Assembly (NCBI GenBank): GCA_900318585.1
Contig: ONKY01000126.1
Coordinates: 1-38,567 of the forward strand
DNA: 38,567 bases
Direction: 5' to 3'
Source: an uncultured Prevotellaceae bacterium
GTDB taxonomy: Bacteria > Bacteroidota > Bacteroidia > Bacteroidales > Bacteroidaceae
Part shown: positions 1 through 8,566 of the stretch, one piece after another
How positions within the stretch are numbered: the first letter of the stretch is position 1
Layout of the letters: every line of letters begins with the position of its first letter
Notes under the pieces: model-generated
Database searches by the model: none
What the model saw: only the letters and a program-made list of their open reading frames with translations
What the model was told of the DNA's origin: nothing
Position numbers and translations under genes: made by a program

Positions 1-1455
1 GTCGAGATAAACACCAAACTCACCAGCTACACCCTCAACAGAGTAGTACCACTGTCCCTCGGGAACCTTGATGATAGGCTTCTGCTTCACGTAGAAGTCG
101 CCCTCGGGAATGTTGTCTATGAGCTGCTCGATGATAGCCAAGCTCTGGTACATCTCGCGGATGTGGCACGTGTAACGGTCCATCGTGTCGCAGCCAGTCA
201 TCGTGATCTGCTCCCACTCCACCTTGTCGTACATATCGTATGGATGGTTCTTGCGCACGTCGTTCTTCCAACCGGAAGCACGACCGGCAGGACCGGTGAC
301 GGCATAGGAGATACAGTCTTCCAGCGACATTGGGCCCACCTTCTCGAAGCGGTTGTGGGTTATGATATTGTCGCCGAACACGTCAACATACTCCTGAATG
401 ATCGGTTTCATATAGGCTACGAGCTTCTTTACGTTCGACACGAAGTTAGGATCAATGTCGTCCTGAAGGCCACCAATGCGGTAGTAGTTCTGAATCAGGC
501 GTCCGCCTGTGGTCTCCTCCATGCAGTTAAGCACGTGCTCACGGTCGCGCATCGAATAGAGGAATGCCGTCAGGGCACCCATGTCCTGTGCGCAGCAACC
601 TACATACAACAGGTGGGAGTCAATTCGCTGCAACTCATCCATAATGGTGCGGATGTACTTGATGCGGTCGGTCAGCTCCACGCCCATGCCTTCCTCAATA
701 ACACCTACCAGCGCATGACGGTGCATCATGGCACTCAGGTAGTTAAGGCGGTCGGTTAAAGCAAGCGTTTGCGGATAGGTCATCGTCTCGCACATCTTTT
801 CAATACCGCGATGGATGTATCCTAAGTGCGGATATACGCTCTTGACAACCTCACCGTCAAGTACCGTCTGAAGGCGGAGCACACCGTGAGTTGAGGGGTG
901 CTGCGGGCCGATGTTAATGACGTATTCGTCGGAAGTGAAGAGTTTGTTCTGCTTCGACTGAAGGTAACCGTCCTTGTCAAGATAGTATTCCAATCCGTAG
1001 TCGGGTTCTACGTCATCGTCAAGTGTATACTCGTCGTTGAACTTCCAGTCCTTGCGGAAGGGATAGCCCTTGAAGTCGTTGCGCAGGAACAGGCGGCGCA
1101 TATCGGGATGTCCAAGGAACACGATGCCGAAGAAATCGTAGACCTCACGCTCCAGCAGGTCAGCCACACGCCAAATCTTTGACACGGTGGGGATATACGG
1201 AACGAGCTGTCCGTCAGTATCACCAGTACCGTTCGAGGCAATGCCGTCTCCGCAGACCTGCGTCTTGGCCAGCATCTTCACGCTGCAACGCTCGTGGCTG
1301 CTGGTATTCTCAAGAATATAGATACAGCCCAGCCCCTCCTCGCCGAAGTCCTCGCCGACGATGGTCACAAGATAGTCAAAACCTTTCTTGTCTTTCAAGT
1401 CCTGCATCTGCTGTGCGAACTTGTCAAAATCAAATGATAAGAATTCTAACTTCAT
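1..1455 (-). CDS. nuoCD: NADH-quinone oxidoreductase subunit C/D fusion, 3' end cut by window
   Basis: This encodes the fused NuoC and NuoD subunits of the peripheral arm of respiratory complex I, which carries electrons toward quinone. Reading the minus strand from ATG at 1455 gives 485 codons open to base 1, so the C-terminus lies outside the window. The first ~150 residues are NuoC-like (a segment reading EREVYDFFGI). The NuoD part starts near residue 170 with YVINIGPQHPSTHGVLR, the classic quinone-site region, followed by HLGYIHRGIEK. The start overlaps the nuoB stop in an ATGA, implying translational coupling. A C/D fusion is common in Bacteroidota, whose complex I usually lacks NuoEFG. 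That context is family knowledge; the genes beyond the edge cannot be seen. Confidence 0.95.
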   Translation of the reverse strand, partial: MKLEFLSFDFDKFAQQMQDLKDKKGFDYLVTIVGEDFGEEGLGCIYILENTSSHERCSVKMLAKTQVCGDGIASNGTGDTDGQLVPYIPTVSKIWRVADLLEREVYDFFGIVFLGHPDMRRLFLRNDFKGYPFRKDWKFNDEYTLDDDVEPDYGLEYYLDKDGYLQSKQNKLFTSDEYVINIGPQHPSTHGVLRLQTVLDGEVVKSVYPHLGYIHRGIEKMCETMTYPQTLALTDRLNYLSAMMHRHALVGVIEEGMGVELTDRIKYIRTIMDELQRIDSHLLYVGCCAQDMGALTAFLYSMRDREHVLNCMEETTGGRLIQNYYRIGGLQDDIDPNFVSNVKKLVAYMKPIIQEYVDVFGDNIITHNRFEKVGPMSLEDCISYAVTGPAGRASGWKNDVRKNHPYDMYDKVEWEQITMTGCDTMDRYTCHIREMYQSLAIIEQLIDNIPEGDFYVKQKPIIKVPEGQWYYSVEGVAGEFGVYLD

Positions 1456-2192
1456 ACAGCGGCCTCCTCTATTTTTGCTTGTTGCGACTCAGGCGCAACA
1501 GACTTTAACTCATCTACAAACTCCTGGGGAACATCCGTTACTACGATTGGGACACGGCGGTTATCGCCATGCTTGGAACGGAACGTCAGCTCCTCATTCG
1601 ATACGCCCAAAGCGGCCTCTTCAGCAGTCTGCTTGTGGTTGGCACCACCGAAGAACTTCTCGATCTTCACCTTACGCTGCAGCTGCATCATGCCGTACAT
1701 GATGGCCTCAGGACGCGGTGGACAACCAGGAATAAACACATCTACGGGCACGATTTCCTCGATGCCCTTCACTACATGGTAGCTCGACTTGAACGGGCCG
1801 CCGCTAATGGCACAGCCGCCTACGGCAATCACATACTTCGGCTCGGCCATCTCGTCGTAAAGACGCTTCAGCGCGGGAGCCATTTTGTGGGTAATCGTAC
1901 CGGCACACATAATCAGGTCAGCCTGTCGGGGAGAGTTGCGCGTAACCTCGAAGCCGAAGCGGGCAAAGTCGTAGCGCGAACAGCCACAGGCCATGAACTC
2001 GATGCCGCAGCAGCTGGTAGCAAACGTCAAGGACCACAGAGAGTTAGCGCGTCCCCAGTTGATGAGCTTGTCCAGACTTCCCGTCACCACGTTGACGCCG
2101 CCTTCATGGAGCTCGTCAACCAGCTTCTCCAACGACTCGTTGTCGTTCCATTCGTCGTAGGGAATGCTTTTGATTTTCGGTCTTATTTCCAT
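1452..2192 (-). CDS. nuoB: NADH-quinone oxidoreductase subunit B
   Basis: NuoB holds iron-sulfur cluster N2, the last electron carrier before quinone in complex I. With the start at 2192 the protein has 246 residues. The cluster ligands are visible as the adjacent pair Cys61-Cys62 (ATSCCGIE), Cys127 (VGGCAISGG) and Cys157 (IPGCPPRPE). I chose the ATG at 2192 because AAAGGAG lies 7-8 bases before it and MEIRPKIKSI is a plausible NuoB start; the longer open frame to 2303 adds 37 residues that lie entirely within nuoA. It overlaps nuoA by 10 bases and nuoCD by 4. A ~60-residue C-terminal extension (Glu/Ala/Lys-rich at the end) goes beyond the conserved core. Confidence 0.95.
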   Translation of the reverse strand: MEIRPKIKSIPYDEWNDNESLEKLVDELHEGGVNVVTGSLDKLINWGRANSLWSLTFATSCCGIEFMACGCSRYDFARFGFEVTRNSPRQADLIMCAGTITHKMAPALKRLYDEMAEPKYVIAVGGCAISGGPFKSSYHVVKGIEEIVPVDVFIPGCPPRPEAIMYGMMQLQRKVKIEKFFGGANHKQTAEEAALGVSNEELTFRSKHGDNRRVPIVVTDVPQEFVDELKSVAPESQQAKIEEAAV

Positions 2193-2533
2193 TCCAACGC
2201 TCCTTTCCGCCAGGCATAAACCAGGCCTAAGACAAGAACCACTAAGAAAAAGCCGACGCTCAGCAGAGCCATAGCGCCAAACTCCTTCACTACTACTGCC
2301 CACGGATACAAAAATACTGTTTCCACATCGAACATGAGAAACAGGATGGCAAACAGGTAAAAGCCCACACTAACAGGCAGCCAAGAAGTACCGTGCGTGG
2401 GAATACCACACTCGTAAGGTTCTCCTTTCACCTTGGCGTATGAGCGTGGGCCTATCAGCTTAGCAACGATGTAAGCTGCTGCCACCAATGTAATAGCCGT
2501 CAGCAAAACGGTAATTAACAAAGTGAAATTCAT
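2183..2533 (-). CDS. nuoA: NADH-quinone oxidoreductase subunit A
   Basis: This is the small membrane subunit NuoA (116 residues) of complex I. Three hydrophobic helices are visible: about residues 4-26, a middle one around VSVGFYLFAILFLMFDVE, and the last around LLSVGFFLVVLVLGLVYAW. The conserved ECG and FDVE segments are present (YECGIP, LMFDVETVFLYPWA). It is the first gene of the nuoA-nuoB-nuoCD run. There is no Shine-Dalgarno; a -7 promoter box lies about 30 bases before the start. The stop lies inside the start of nuoB. Confidence 0.95.
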   Translation of the reverse strand: MNFTLLITVLLTAITLVAAAYIVAKLIGPRSYAKVKGEPYECGIPTHGTSWLPVSVGFYLFAILFLMFDVETVFLYPWAVVVKEFGAMALLSVGFFLVVLVLGLVYAWRKGALEWK

Positions 2534-2564
2534 AAAGTTTTAAAATGTTATAACAAATTTGCTG

Positions 2565-2572
2565 CAAAGTTA
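2565..2572 (-). promoter_or_regulatory. Bacteroidota -7 promoter box of the nuo operon
   Basis: TAACTTTG on the minus strand matches the Bacteroidota primary-sigma -7 consensus TAnnTTTG, 31 bases before the nuoA ATG. No clear TTTG -33 box is seen at the usual spacing. Confidence 0.6.
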
Positions 2573-2883
2573 CAAAAAAATTCCCAAATAATTTGAATAA
2601 ATGCAGAAAAAATGCAAAACCAAACTGAAATAAAATATTCCTCACCCAAAAGGCGGAGGAACATCTATGAAAACTTTGTTTTCAATAGCCTTCCGACGCA
2701 CGCCCTAAGCATCTCGTTTCCAACAGTTTAATGGCTGACTGTTTTTGCGAGTCAGTTATAGCCGCATCTGTCATAGGGAATACGCCTTCCGTTAATTTGT
2801 GAAGAGGCTTTGTACTATTCCAACGCCAAATCCAGTTCCCCAAAAACAACTCGCTTGGAACAGTCAGTTTCTCCCCGAGAAAT

Positions 2884-2988
2884 TAAAATTACTCGGTGCT
2901 TTACGACGCTAAAGCAGTACTTAACGACGCTAAAGCAGTACTTTACAACGTTAAACCACTAGTTAGCAACAGAAACTCGGTACTTTAC
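2884..2988. repeat. Five tandem 21-bp units
   Basis: Five consecutive 21-bp units fit without gaps: 2884-2904, 2905-2925, 2926-2946, 2947-2967 and 2968-2988. Units 2 and 3 are nearly identical (GACGCTAAAGCAGTACTT core); the outer ones are diverged but keep the phase and mostly the TTTAC ending. The same unit type recurs at 38141-38224. Function unknown; 21 bp is two helical turns, so each unit would present the same DNA face. Confidence 0.75.
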
Positions 2989-3052
2989 AAAAAGAAGTCG
3001 GCGCTATTTTACGGATAACCGTCACATCTTTGTGAATCTTCGGCGCCAACAC

Positions 3053-3110
3053 AAAAAATCCTCCGCCATCAGTCGCCTGTCAGACAACAGGTTACATGAT
3101 GTAGCGGAGG
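3053..3110 (-). terminator. Rho-independent terminator of rpsP
   Basis: Read on the minus strand, 26 bases after the rpsP stop, a long stem forms between CCTCCGC (3104-3110 on plus) and GCGGAGG (3060-3066), continued by CATCA/TGATG after a two-base bulge. An inner CCTGT/ACAGG hairpin fills the loop. Six T residues follow (3058-3053). The loop is larger than in a minimal terminator. Confidence 0.75.
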
Positions 3111-3136
3111 AATTAAATTTTTCCGAACGATTGGAA

Positions 3137-3694
3137 TTATGCCTCTGCAGGTGCAGCAGCCTCCTCGGCGGGAGCCTCTGCGGGAGCAGCCTCAGCGGCG
3201 GCAGCAGCCTCGGCCTCAGCCTTAGCGGCAGCCTCAGCAGCCTTCTTGTCAGCCACCTTCTTGGCAATCTCCTCATTCACTTTCTTTTCCTGAGCCATAG
3301 CGGCCTTGGCAGCTTCCTGCTTAGCCTTCTTCTCCTGAGCCTCAACAGCTGCAAGACCCTTCTGCTTGTCAGCCTTCCAGGCGTCAAACTTCTTCTGGGC
3401 TGTTGCCTCGTCGAAAGCGCCCTTCTTCACTCCACCCTTGAGGTGCTTCATCAGGAAAACGCCCTCACGGCTGAGGATAGTACGAACGGTGTCTGTGGGC
3501 TGAGCGCCTACCTCTACCCAATAGAGTGCACGCTCGAAATTCAAGTCTACTGTGGCGGGATTGGTATTGGGGTTGTACATACCAATGTTCTCAGTGAAAC
3601 GACCATCACGTGGTGCACGAGCGTCAGCGATAACGATGCGGTAAACTGCATAGCCTTTGCGACCGCCGCGCTGCAATCTGATTTTTGTTGCCAT
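3137..3694 (-). CDS. rpsP: 30S ribosomal protein bS16 with long C-terminal tail
   Basis: bS16 binds 16S rRNA during assembly of the small ribosomal subunit. The first ~90 residues are a standard S16 domain: [34 protein letters not shown], and a [16 protein letters not shown] segment. After it come about 90 residues of Ala/Lys/Glu-rich, probably helical sequence ending in an Ala/Pro/Glu tail, so the 185-residue protein is about twice the 80-90 of E. coli S16. Extended S16 tails are known in Bacteroidota (family knowledge). The gene stands alone, with its own promoter box (3765-3772) and terminator (3053-3110). Confidence 0.95.
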   Translation of the reverse strand: MATKIRLQRGGRKGYAVYRIVIADARAPRDGRFTENIGMYNPNTNPATVDLNFERALYWVEVGAQPTDTVRTILSREGVFLMKHLKGGVKKGAFDEATAQKKFDAWKADKQKGLAAVEAQEKKAKQEAAKAAMAQEKKVNEEIAKKVADKKAAEAAAKAEAEAAAAAEAAPAEAPAEEAAAPAEA

Positions 3695-3764
3695 TTTGTT
3701 GTTGTTTTGTTAAAAATGTTGTTTTGTTATTGAATTTCATGCTTCCATCTCGTGAAAGCGGCTG

Positions 3765-3772
3765 CAAAGGTA
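3765..3772 (-). promoter_or_regulatory. -7 promoter box of rpsP
   Basis: TACCTTTG on the minus strand fits TAnnTTTG and lies about 70 bases before the rpsP start, leaving a leader of roughly 60 bases. The leader could host ribosomal-protein feedback, but no specific structure was identified. Confidence 0.55.
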
Positions 3773-3835
3773 CGAATTTTTTGCGTAATACACACATTTT
3801 TGGAAAAAAAATTTCTTTCTTTCGCGTTTTTTCCG

Positions 3836-3843
3836 TAATTTTG
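3836..3843 (+). promoter_or_regulatory. -7 promoter box directly before the glycosyltransferase start
   Basis: TAATTTTG fits TAnnTTTG and ends only 5 bases before the ATG at 3849, so the transcript probably starts at or within a few bases of the start codon (leaderless or nearly so). Confidence 0.55.
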
Positions 3844-3848
3844 ACGCC

Positions 3849-4745
3849 ATGAAGCAGAAAAGAAACGATATTTCTATACTAATTCCTACGTATAACACGT
3901 CGTGTGCCACATTAGTGGGTGAAATATACGAACAGGCAGAAATACTCGGTATCAACTATGAAATTATTGTAGCTGAGGACGGCTCCACGGACACGGCGCG
4001 CATCAAGGCCAATGAGGAGGCCCTCGCTCCCCTGCCCCTCGGTCGCCACCTGGTCAGGGAGAAAAATGTAGGACGTGCTGCCATCCGCAATTTCCTGGCC
4101 AGCGAATCGAAAGGCACGTGGCTTCTTTTCATCGACAGCGACATGACGGTCAACCGTCCTGACTTTCTACAGAAATACTTGGAGGCAGATGACGGCAACG
4201 TCATTGACGGAGGCGTCAGCATCGACGGCAACAGCTCAGAGCTGGGCGGCAATCTGCGATTCCTCTACGAGAAGGCAGCCGCGCAGGAGCACACGGCAAA
4301 ACGTAGAAGCCTGCGTCCCTATCACCACCTGCACACAGCCAACCTGATGGTGCGGCGCGACGTGATGCTCAGCTGTCCTTTCGACGAGCGTTTCCGTCAT
4401 TACGGCTATGAGGACGTTTTGCTGGGCAAGCAGCTCAGGCAGCAGAGGGTGCCCATCCTTCACATTGACAATCCGCTCAGTTTCAGCACCTTCGAGGCCA
4501 ACAGAGCTTTTGTTTCCAAGACAGAAGAGGGAATACGGACGCTTCATGAATTCCGCGATGACCTGCGCGGCTACTCGTCGCTGCTCACCTTGGCAGAAGG
4601 CATCCATGTGGCACCTGTCAGATGGCTCTTGCAGCTGCTGTTCCGACTCTTTGCCGCTCCCATGCGCCGTAATCTCTGCGGCTCCAGGCCTTGTATCCGA
4701 TTGTTCAAACTGTACAAATTGGGGTATTACTTAACATTAAAATAA
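3849..4745 (+). CDS. Family 2 glycosyltransferase
   Basis: This is a cytoplasmic GT-A fold glycosyltransferase (298 residues) transferring a sugar from a nucleotide donor; donor and acceptor cannot be inferred. The N-terminal nucleotide-binding half shows ISILIPTYNT (residues 9-18), EDGSTD (43-48) and the metal-binding DSD (96-98, in FIDSDMT). A second conserved block, DERFRHYGYEDVLLG around 179-193, resembles the galactosyltransferase-type C-terminal motif, with Glu188-Asp189 as probable catalytic acids. No strong membrane helix is seen. The rhamnose mutarotase gene follows 8 bases later, so the two are probably co-transcribed. The promoter box sits directly at the start codon. Confidence 0.88.
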   Translation: MKQKRNDISILIPTYNTSCATLVGEIYEQAEILGINYEIIVAEDGSTDTARIKANEEALAPLPLGRHLVREKNVGRAAIRNFLASESKGTWLLFIDSDMTVNRPDFLQKYLEADDGNVIDGGVSIDGNSSELGGNLRFLYEKAAAQEHTAKRRSLRPYHHLHTANLMVRRDVMLSCPFDERFRHYGYEDVLLGKQLRQQRVPILHIDNPLSFSTFEANRAFVSKTEEGIRTLHEFRDDLRGYSSLLTLAEGIHVAPVRWLLQLLFRLFAAPMRRNLCGSRPCIRLFKLYKLGYYLTLK

Positions 4746-4753
4746 AAAAAGAC

Positions 4754-5074
4754 ATGACACGAAGATTTGCATTCAAAATGAAACTGAAGCCGGGTTGCGA
4801 GAAGGAGTATGCTAAGCGCCACGCCGCCATCTGGCCCGAACTGGTAAAGATGATCAAGGAGCAGGGCGTAGGCAACTACAGCATCTACTGGGACAAGGAC
4901 ACCAACCTGCTCTTCGCCTATCAGGAATGCTCGAAGGAGGGCAACTCGCAGGACACCAGCAACGTTGATCCCATTACGCAGAAATGGTGGGACATGATGG
5001 CCGACATAATGGAGGTCAATCCAGACAACTCACCCGTCAGCATCCCCCTTGAAGAAGTGTTCCACTTAGATTAA
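4754..5074 (+). CDS. rhaM: L-rhamnose mutarotase
   Basis: RhaM interconverts the alpha and beta anomers of L-rhamnose in the cytoplasm, supplying the anomer used by rhamnose isomerase. The 106-residue protein matches the E. coli enzyme in length and pattern: the EYAKRHAAIWPEL block carries the proposed catalytic histidine (His23), followed by NYSIYWDKDTNLLFAY, KWWDMM and NPDNSPVSIPLEEVFHL. I start at ATG 4754 (MTRRFAFKMK); the frame extends upstream to 4691 but that part overlaps the glycosyltransferase. No other rhamnose catabolic gene (rhaA, rhaB, rhaD) is nearby, so the context is atypical. It ends 7 bases from the convergent TetR gene. Confidence 0.9.
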   Translation: MTRRFAFKMKLKPGCEKEYAKRHAAIWPELVKMIKEQGVGNYSIYWDKDTNLLFAYQECSKEGNSQDTSNVDPITQKWWDMMADIMEVNPDNSPVSIPLEEVFHLD

Positions 5075-5081
5075 TGCGCGC

Positions 5082-5699
5082 CTACAAGTTTCGGTCAAGC
5101 TCTTCAACGCCTTTCATGGTACAAATACCTCGAAGAGTCACAAAGAAGACATTAAAGAACAATTCCTCGAACGAATAGTTCTTATATAACATTTTGTCAG
5201 TGATATACGAGCCCAAAGCATCAAACAACTGAACCACCAGTTCGTAGCTGATCTCACTGCGAAAATAGCCTTCCTTCACTCCTCTCTCCATGAACTGGAG
5301 AAACAGCTGTCTGTGCTCGGCTCTATTTCTATCCAGGAACTTCACCACCTGAGGATATTTCACTAAATCAGAATAGAACGCCGGACAAACCCGATGAAAC
5401 AGTTCAGTCTCCTGCCTGTATACCTCCAGAATGAAGGCTATGACGCTGCTACTGTTGCGGGCCTTCTTGTGCATTTCCTCGTCACGACGTTCCTTGAACC
5501 TTTTCACACCTTCATAGAGCAATAGAGCTTTGTTCTCGTAAATCTCGTAGAGTGTGCGCTTCGATATGCCCAGTTCGCTGGCTATATCGTCCATCTTTAC
5601 AGCACGGATTCCCCGATGGGCAAAATTGCTCATTGCAACATCAAGAATACGTTCACGGAGTGCCTGACGATAGGAGGTCGTAGCTTTTATTTCATGCAT
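5082..5699 (-). CDS. TetR/AcrR-family transcriptional regulator
   Basis: A 205-residue one-component regulator. The N-terminal helix-turn-helix is clear: ILDVAMSNFAHRGIRAVKMD then DIASELGISKRTLYEIYENK (residues ~18-60). The rest is helical and would form the ligand-binding and dimer domain; the ligand is unknown. I start at ATG 5699 because the upstream alternative (TTG at 5720) lies inside the -7 promoter box at 5718-5725. It is divergent from the malic enzyme gene with about 110 bases between starts, so it may regulate that promoter and its own, but no operator palindrome stood out there. Confidence 0.88.
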   Translation of the reverse strand: MHEIKATTSYRQALRERILDVAMSNFAHRGIRAVKMDDIASELGISKRTLYEIYENKALLLYEGVKRFKERRDEEMHKKARNSSSVIAFILEVYRQETELFHRVCPAFYSDLVKYPQVVKFLDRNRAEHRQLFLQFMERGVKEGYFRSEISYELVVQLFDALGSYITDKMLYKNYSFEELFFNVFFVTLRGICTMKGVEELDRNL

Positions 5700-5717
5700 A
5701 TTATTACATTTTCGTTG

Positions 5718-5725
5718 CAAAGTTA
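5718..5725 (-). promoter_or_regulatory. -7 promoter box of the TetR gene
   Basis: TAACTTTG on the minus strand, 19 bases before the ATG at 5699. It rules out the longer TTG start at 5720. Confidence 0.6.
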
Positions 5726-5768
5726 CAAAAAAAATGAAAAACTCAGCATTTTTTCCATCTGTTTTTAT

Positions 5769-5776
5769 TAATTTTG
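5769..5776 (+). promoter_or_regulatory. -7 promoter box of the malic enzyme gene
   Basis: TAATTTTG, 36 bases before the maeB ATG at 5812, back to back with the TetR promoter (5718-5725). Their boxes are ~45 bases apart, so one bound regulator could affect both. Confidence 0.55.
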
Positions 5777-5811
5777 CAAGCCGAAACGAATAATTATATG
5801 AACAACGCTAT

Positions 5812-8112
5812 ATGGTAAAGATCTCAAAAGAAACCGCACTCGCCTATCACGAGAGCGGAAGACCAGGAAAAATTGAAGTAAAGCCAACGAAGGCTTACAG
5901 AACACAAACCGACCTCTCGCTCGCCTACTCGCCTGGCGTAGCATATCCCTGCTTAGAGATACAGGAGAACCCTGACGACGCCTACCGCTATACGGACAAG
6001 GGCAACCTTGTGGCCGTTATCTCCAACGGCACAGCCGTATTAGGCTTAGGTGACATCGGTGCCATGAGCGGCAAGCCTGTGATGGAGGGAAAAGGGTTGC
6101 TGTTCAAGATCTACGGCGGCATCGACGTGTTCGACATTGAGGTAGACGAGAAAGACCCTGAGAAGTTCTGCGAAGCAGTGGAACGCATAGCCCCCACCTT
6201 TGGCGGCATCAACTTAGAGGACATCAAGGCACCTGAGTGTTTCTATATAGAGGAACGCCTGAAGCGCACGCTCGACATTCCCGTCATGCACGATGACCAG
6301 CACGGCACCGCTATCATCTCGGCCGCAGGCCTGAAGAATGCATTAGAGGTTATCGGCAAGGACATCAAGAAAGTAAGGATTGTGGTGAATGGCGCCGGCG
6401 CCGCAGCCATCTCGTGTACCAAATTATATATGGCCATCGGCGCGCAGAAGGAGAACATTGTCATGCTCGACTCGAAGGGTGTCATCTCCACCAGCCGCAC
6501 CGACCTGAACGAGCAGAAGAAATTCTTTGCTACCAGCCGGACGGACATCCACACTTTAGAGGAAGCCATCAACGGTGCCGACGTGTTCGTCGGACTTTCA
6601 AAGGGTAACGTGCTATCGAATGATATGGTCAGGTCGATGGCCAAGGATCCCGTTATCTTCGCACTGGCTAACCCCGTACCGGAAATCAGCTACGAGGATG
6701 CAATGGATGCGCGCCCAGATGTGCTGATGTCTACGGGACGTACCGACTATCCTAACCAGATTAACAACGTCATTGGCTTCCCCTACATCTTCCGTGGCGC
6801 ACTCGACGTTCATGCCACCGCTATCAACGAGGAGATGAAACTGGCCGCAGTCCACGCCATAGCCGACTTAGCTAAGCAGCCTGTGCCCGACGTGGTGAAC
6901 GATGTCTATAAGGTTAACAACCTGACTTTCGGCCGCAACTACTTTATCCCCAAACCTGTTGACCCACGCCTCATTACCGAGGTGAGCGCTGCTGTAGCTA
7001 AGGCTGCGATAGAGAGCGGTGTGGCACGCAAGCAGATAGAGAACTGGGAGGAATACAAGAATTCGCTTAGTGTGCTCTTGGGGCAGGAGACGAAGCTCAC
7101 GCAGAAACTCTACGCCACCGCAGCTGCCCATCCGCAACGCGTGGTTTTTGCCGAGGCCGTTCACCCGACCATGCTCAAGGCCGCCGTACAGGCCAAGGCC
7201 GAAGGCATCTGCCAGCCAGTACTCTTGGGCAATGACGAGGTGATAGCCAAGCTGGCAAAGAGTCTCGACCTCTCGCTGGAAGGTATTGAGATTGTGAACC
7301 TGCGCCATCCATCGGAGCAGGAGCGCCGCGAACGCTATGCCCGTATCCTCACAGAAAAACGCCAGCGCGAAGGCTACACCTATCAGGAAGCTAACGACAA
7401 GATGTTCGAGCGTAACTACTTCGGCATGATGATGGTGGAGACAGGCGAGGCGGATGCCTTCATCACAGGTCTCTACACCAAGTACTCCAACACTATCAAA
7501 GTGGTGAACGAGGTTATCGGTATACGTCCTGAGTATCAGCACTTCGGAGCCATGCACATCATCAACTCGCCAAAGGGCACCTACTATATTGCCGACACAA
7601 TGGTAAACGAGAACCCGGACACGGACACGCTGGTAGACATTGCCAAGCTGGCCGCCACCGCCGTTCGCTTCTTCAACGAAAAGCCCGTCATAGCGATGGT
7701 CAGCCATTCCAACTTCGGCAGTTCCACAAGCACAGGCGCCAAGAAGGTGAAACGTGCCGTTGAGCAGATGCAGGAGCTGTACCCCGACCTTCCTATCGAC
7801 GGTGAGATGCAGTTGGGATTCGCTCTCGACGATGAGTTGCGCGACGAGCAGTATTCTTTCACGCGCGTTTACGGAAAGAAGGTGAATACGCTGGTATTTC
7901 CCAACCTCACCTCGGCACGTTCGTCGTACAAAATGCTCCAGATGCTTGGTGCTGATGCCGAGATTATCGGCCCCATCCAGATGGGGCTCAACAAGCCCAT
8001 TCACTTCATAGACTTTGGTGCTTCCGTGCGCGATGTAGTGAACATCGTGGCAGTCGCCGGTATCGACGCCTATGTCGACAAGATCAAAAAACGTATCAAC
8101 GGAATCAAATAA
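5812..8112 (+). CDS. maeB: NADP-dependent malic enzyme with C-terminal phosphotransacetylase-like domain
   Basis: This 766-residue cytoplasmic protein decarboxylates malate to pyruvate, reducing NAD(P)+. The malic enzyme half (about 1-425) shows [11 protein letters not shown] (37-47, catalytic Tyr39), the lysine segment [11 protein letters not shown] (93-103), metal ligands Glu136-Asp137 and Asp161-Asp162 ([10 protein letters not shown]), and the nucleotide loop NGAGAAAIS. The C-terminal half (about 430-766) is a phosphate acetyltransferase-like domain ([54 protein letters not shown]). In MaeB this half is usually regulatory (acetyl-CoA sensing), not catalytic. Full family length, with no breaks. 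The FolK-like gene follows after 6 bases. Confidence 0.95.
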   Translation: MVKISKETALAYHESGRPGKIEVKPTKAYRTQTDLSLAYSPGVAYPCLEIQENPDDAYRYTDKGNLVAVISNGTAVLGLGDIGAMSGKPVMEGKGLLFKIYGGIDVFDIEVDEKDPEKFCEAVERIAPTFGGINLEDIKAPECFYIEERLKRTLDIPVMHDDQHGTAIISAAGLKNALEVIGKDIKKVRIVVNGAGAAAISCTKLYMAIGAQKENIVMLDSKGVISTSRTDLNEQKKFFATSRTDIHTLEEAINGADVFVGLSKGNVLSNDMVRSMAKDPVIFALANPVPEISYEDAMDARPDVLMSTGRTDYPNQINNVIGFPYIFRGALDVHATAINEEMKLAAVHAIADLAKQPVPDVVNDVYKVNNLTFGRNYFIPKPVDPRLITEVSAAVAKAAIESGVARKQIENWEEYKNSLSVLLGQETKLTQKLYATAAAHPQRVVFAEAVHPTMLKAAVQAKAEGICQPVLLGNDEVIAKLAKSLDLSLEGIEIVNLRHPSEQERRERYARILTEKRQREGYTYQEANDKMFERNYFGMMMVETGEADAFITGLYTKYSNTIKVVNEVIGIRPEYQHFGAMHIINSPKGTYYIADTMVNENPDTDTLVDIAKLAATAVRFFNEKPVIAMVSHSNFGSSTSTGAKKVKRAVEQMQELYPDLPIDGEMQLGFALDDELRDEQYSFTRVYGKKVNTLVFPNLTSARSSYKMLQMLGADAEIIGPIQMGLNKPIHFIDFGASVRDVVNIVAVAGIDAYVDKIKKRINGIK

Positions 8113-8118
8113 GTAGAA

Positions 8119-8508
8119 ATGGCTCATCACGTCATTATCAGCATTGCGTCAAACCGTAACCAGAAATATAATCTCGCCCAGGCACGCATGTACTTGGACG
8201 AGATGCTTCTGGATACCACCTATACCAAGGAAATGTGGACAGAGGCGTATGGCGAACATAACGGCACCATTTACCTCAACCAGCTTGTTTATGCCACCTG
8301 TGAAAGCACAGCCTCTGAACTGGTCTCCCGACTCAAGCAGACAGAGACCATCATGGGGCGTACCGAAAACGACAGGCGAATGGGCATCGTCGAAATAGAT
8401 CTCGACCTCATGCGCTTTGACCATCAGAGGTTCCATCTCACCGACTGGGAACGTCCCTACATCCAAGAGCTAGTCTTGGAAATAGACAATAGCATCACCC
8501 ACCGCTAA
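8119..8508 (+). CDS. Short HPPK (FolK)-like protein
   Basis: The 129-residue product has the pattern of 6-hydroxymethyl-7,8-dihydropterin pyrophosphokinase, the folate-pathway enzyme moving pyrophosphate from ATP to the pterin. Visible parts: N-terminal strand HHVIISIASNRNQ in place of the usual GSN loop, YLNQLVYATCESTASELVSR (the FLNAV...T...P.ELL region), the IMGR segment, and the metal-binding IDLDLMRFD (Asp94 and Asp96). It is shorter than typical FolK (~155-160) and the usual LPHPR block is reduced to WERPYIQELVLEI. It may be a minimal folate enzyme or a paralogue with another role. It is 6 bases after maeB, so probably co-transcribed. Confidence 0.65.
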   Translation: MAHHVIISIASNRNQKYNLAQARMYLDEMLLDTTYTKEMWTEAYGEHNGTIYLNQLVYATCESTASELVSRLKQTETIMGRTENDRRMGIVEIDLDLMRFDHQRFHLTDWERPYIQELVLEIDNSITHR

Positions 8509-8566
8509 CGTTTCCCTTTCATTTTTATTCAGCATCTTTTCATCTATCATTTTTCATCTCTCACAG

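Larger units (their letters stand above)
2534..3052. other. Long non-coding intergenic region between nuoA and rpsP terminator
   Basis: No credible gene is seen in this stretch on either strand; the small open frames lack coding character. It holds the nuo -7 box (2565-2572) and a tandem 21-bp repeat (2884-2988). The rest (about 2640-2880) is unexplained single-copy sequence, possibly a decayed remnant. Confidence 0.5.

Noticed and set aside
2193-2303. Longer nuoB start
   Set aside because: The 37 extra residues overlap nuoA entirely and a good ribosome-binding site precedes 2192.
2884-2988. Possible CRISPR array
   Set aside because: Units abut directly with no spacers, and no cas genes are present.
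3737-3955. 72-residue minus-strand open frame between rpsP and the glycosyltransferase
   Set aside because: It overlaps promoter boxes of both neighbours and shows no coding character.
5798-5818. Six-codon open frame (MNNAIW) overlapping the maeB start
   Set aside because: Could be an upstream peptide, but nothing in its codons or structure suggests attenuation.
6868-8130. 420-residue open frame antisense to malic enzyme
   Set aside because: It is a shadow of the conserved maeB frame; no family pattern, and the plus strand is plainly coding.
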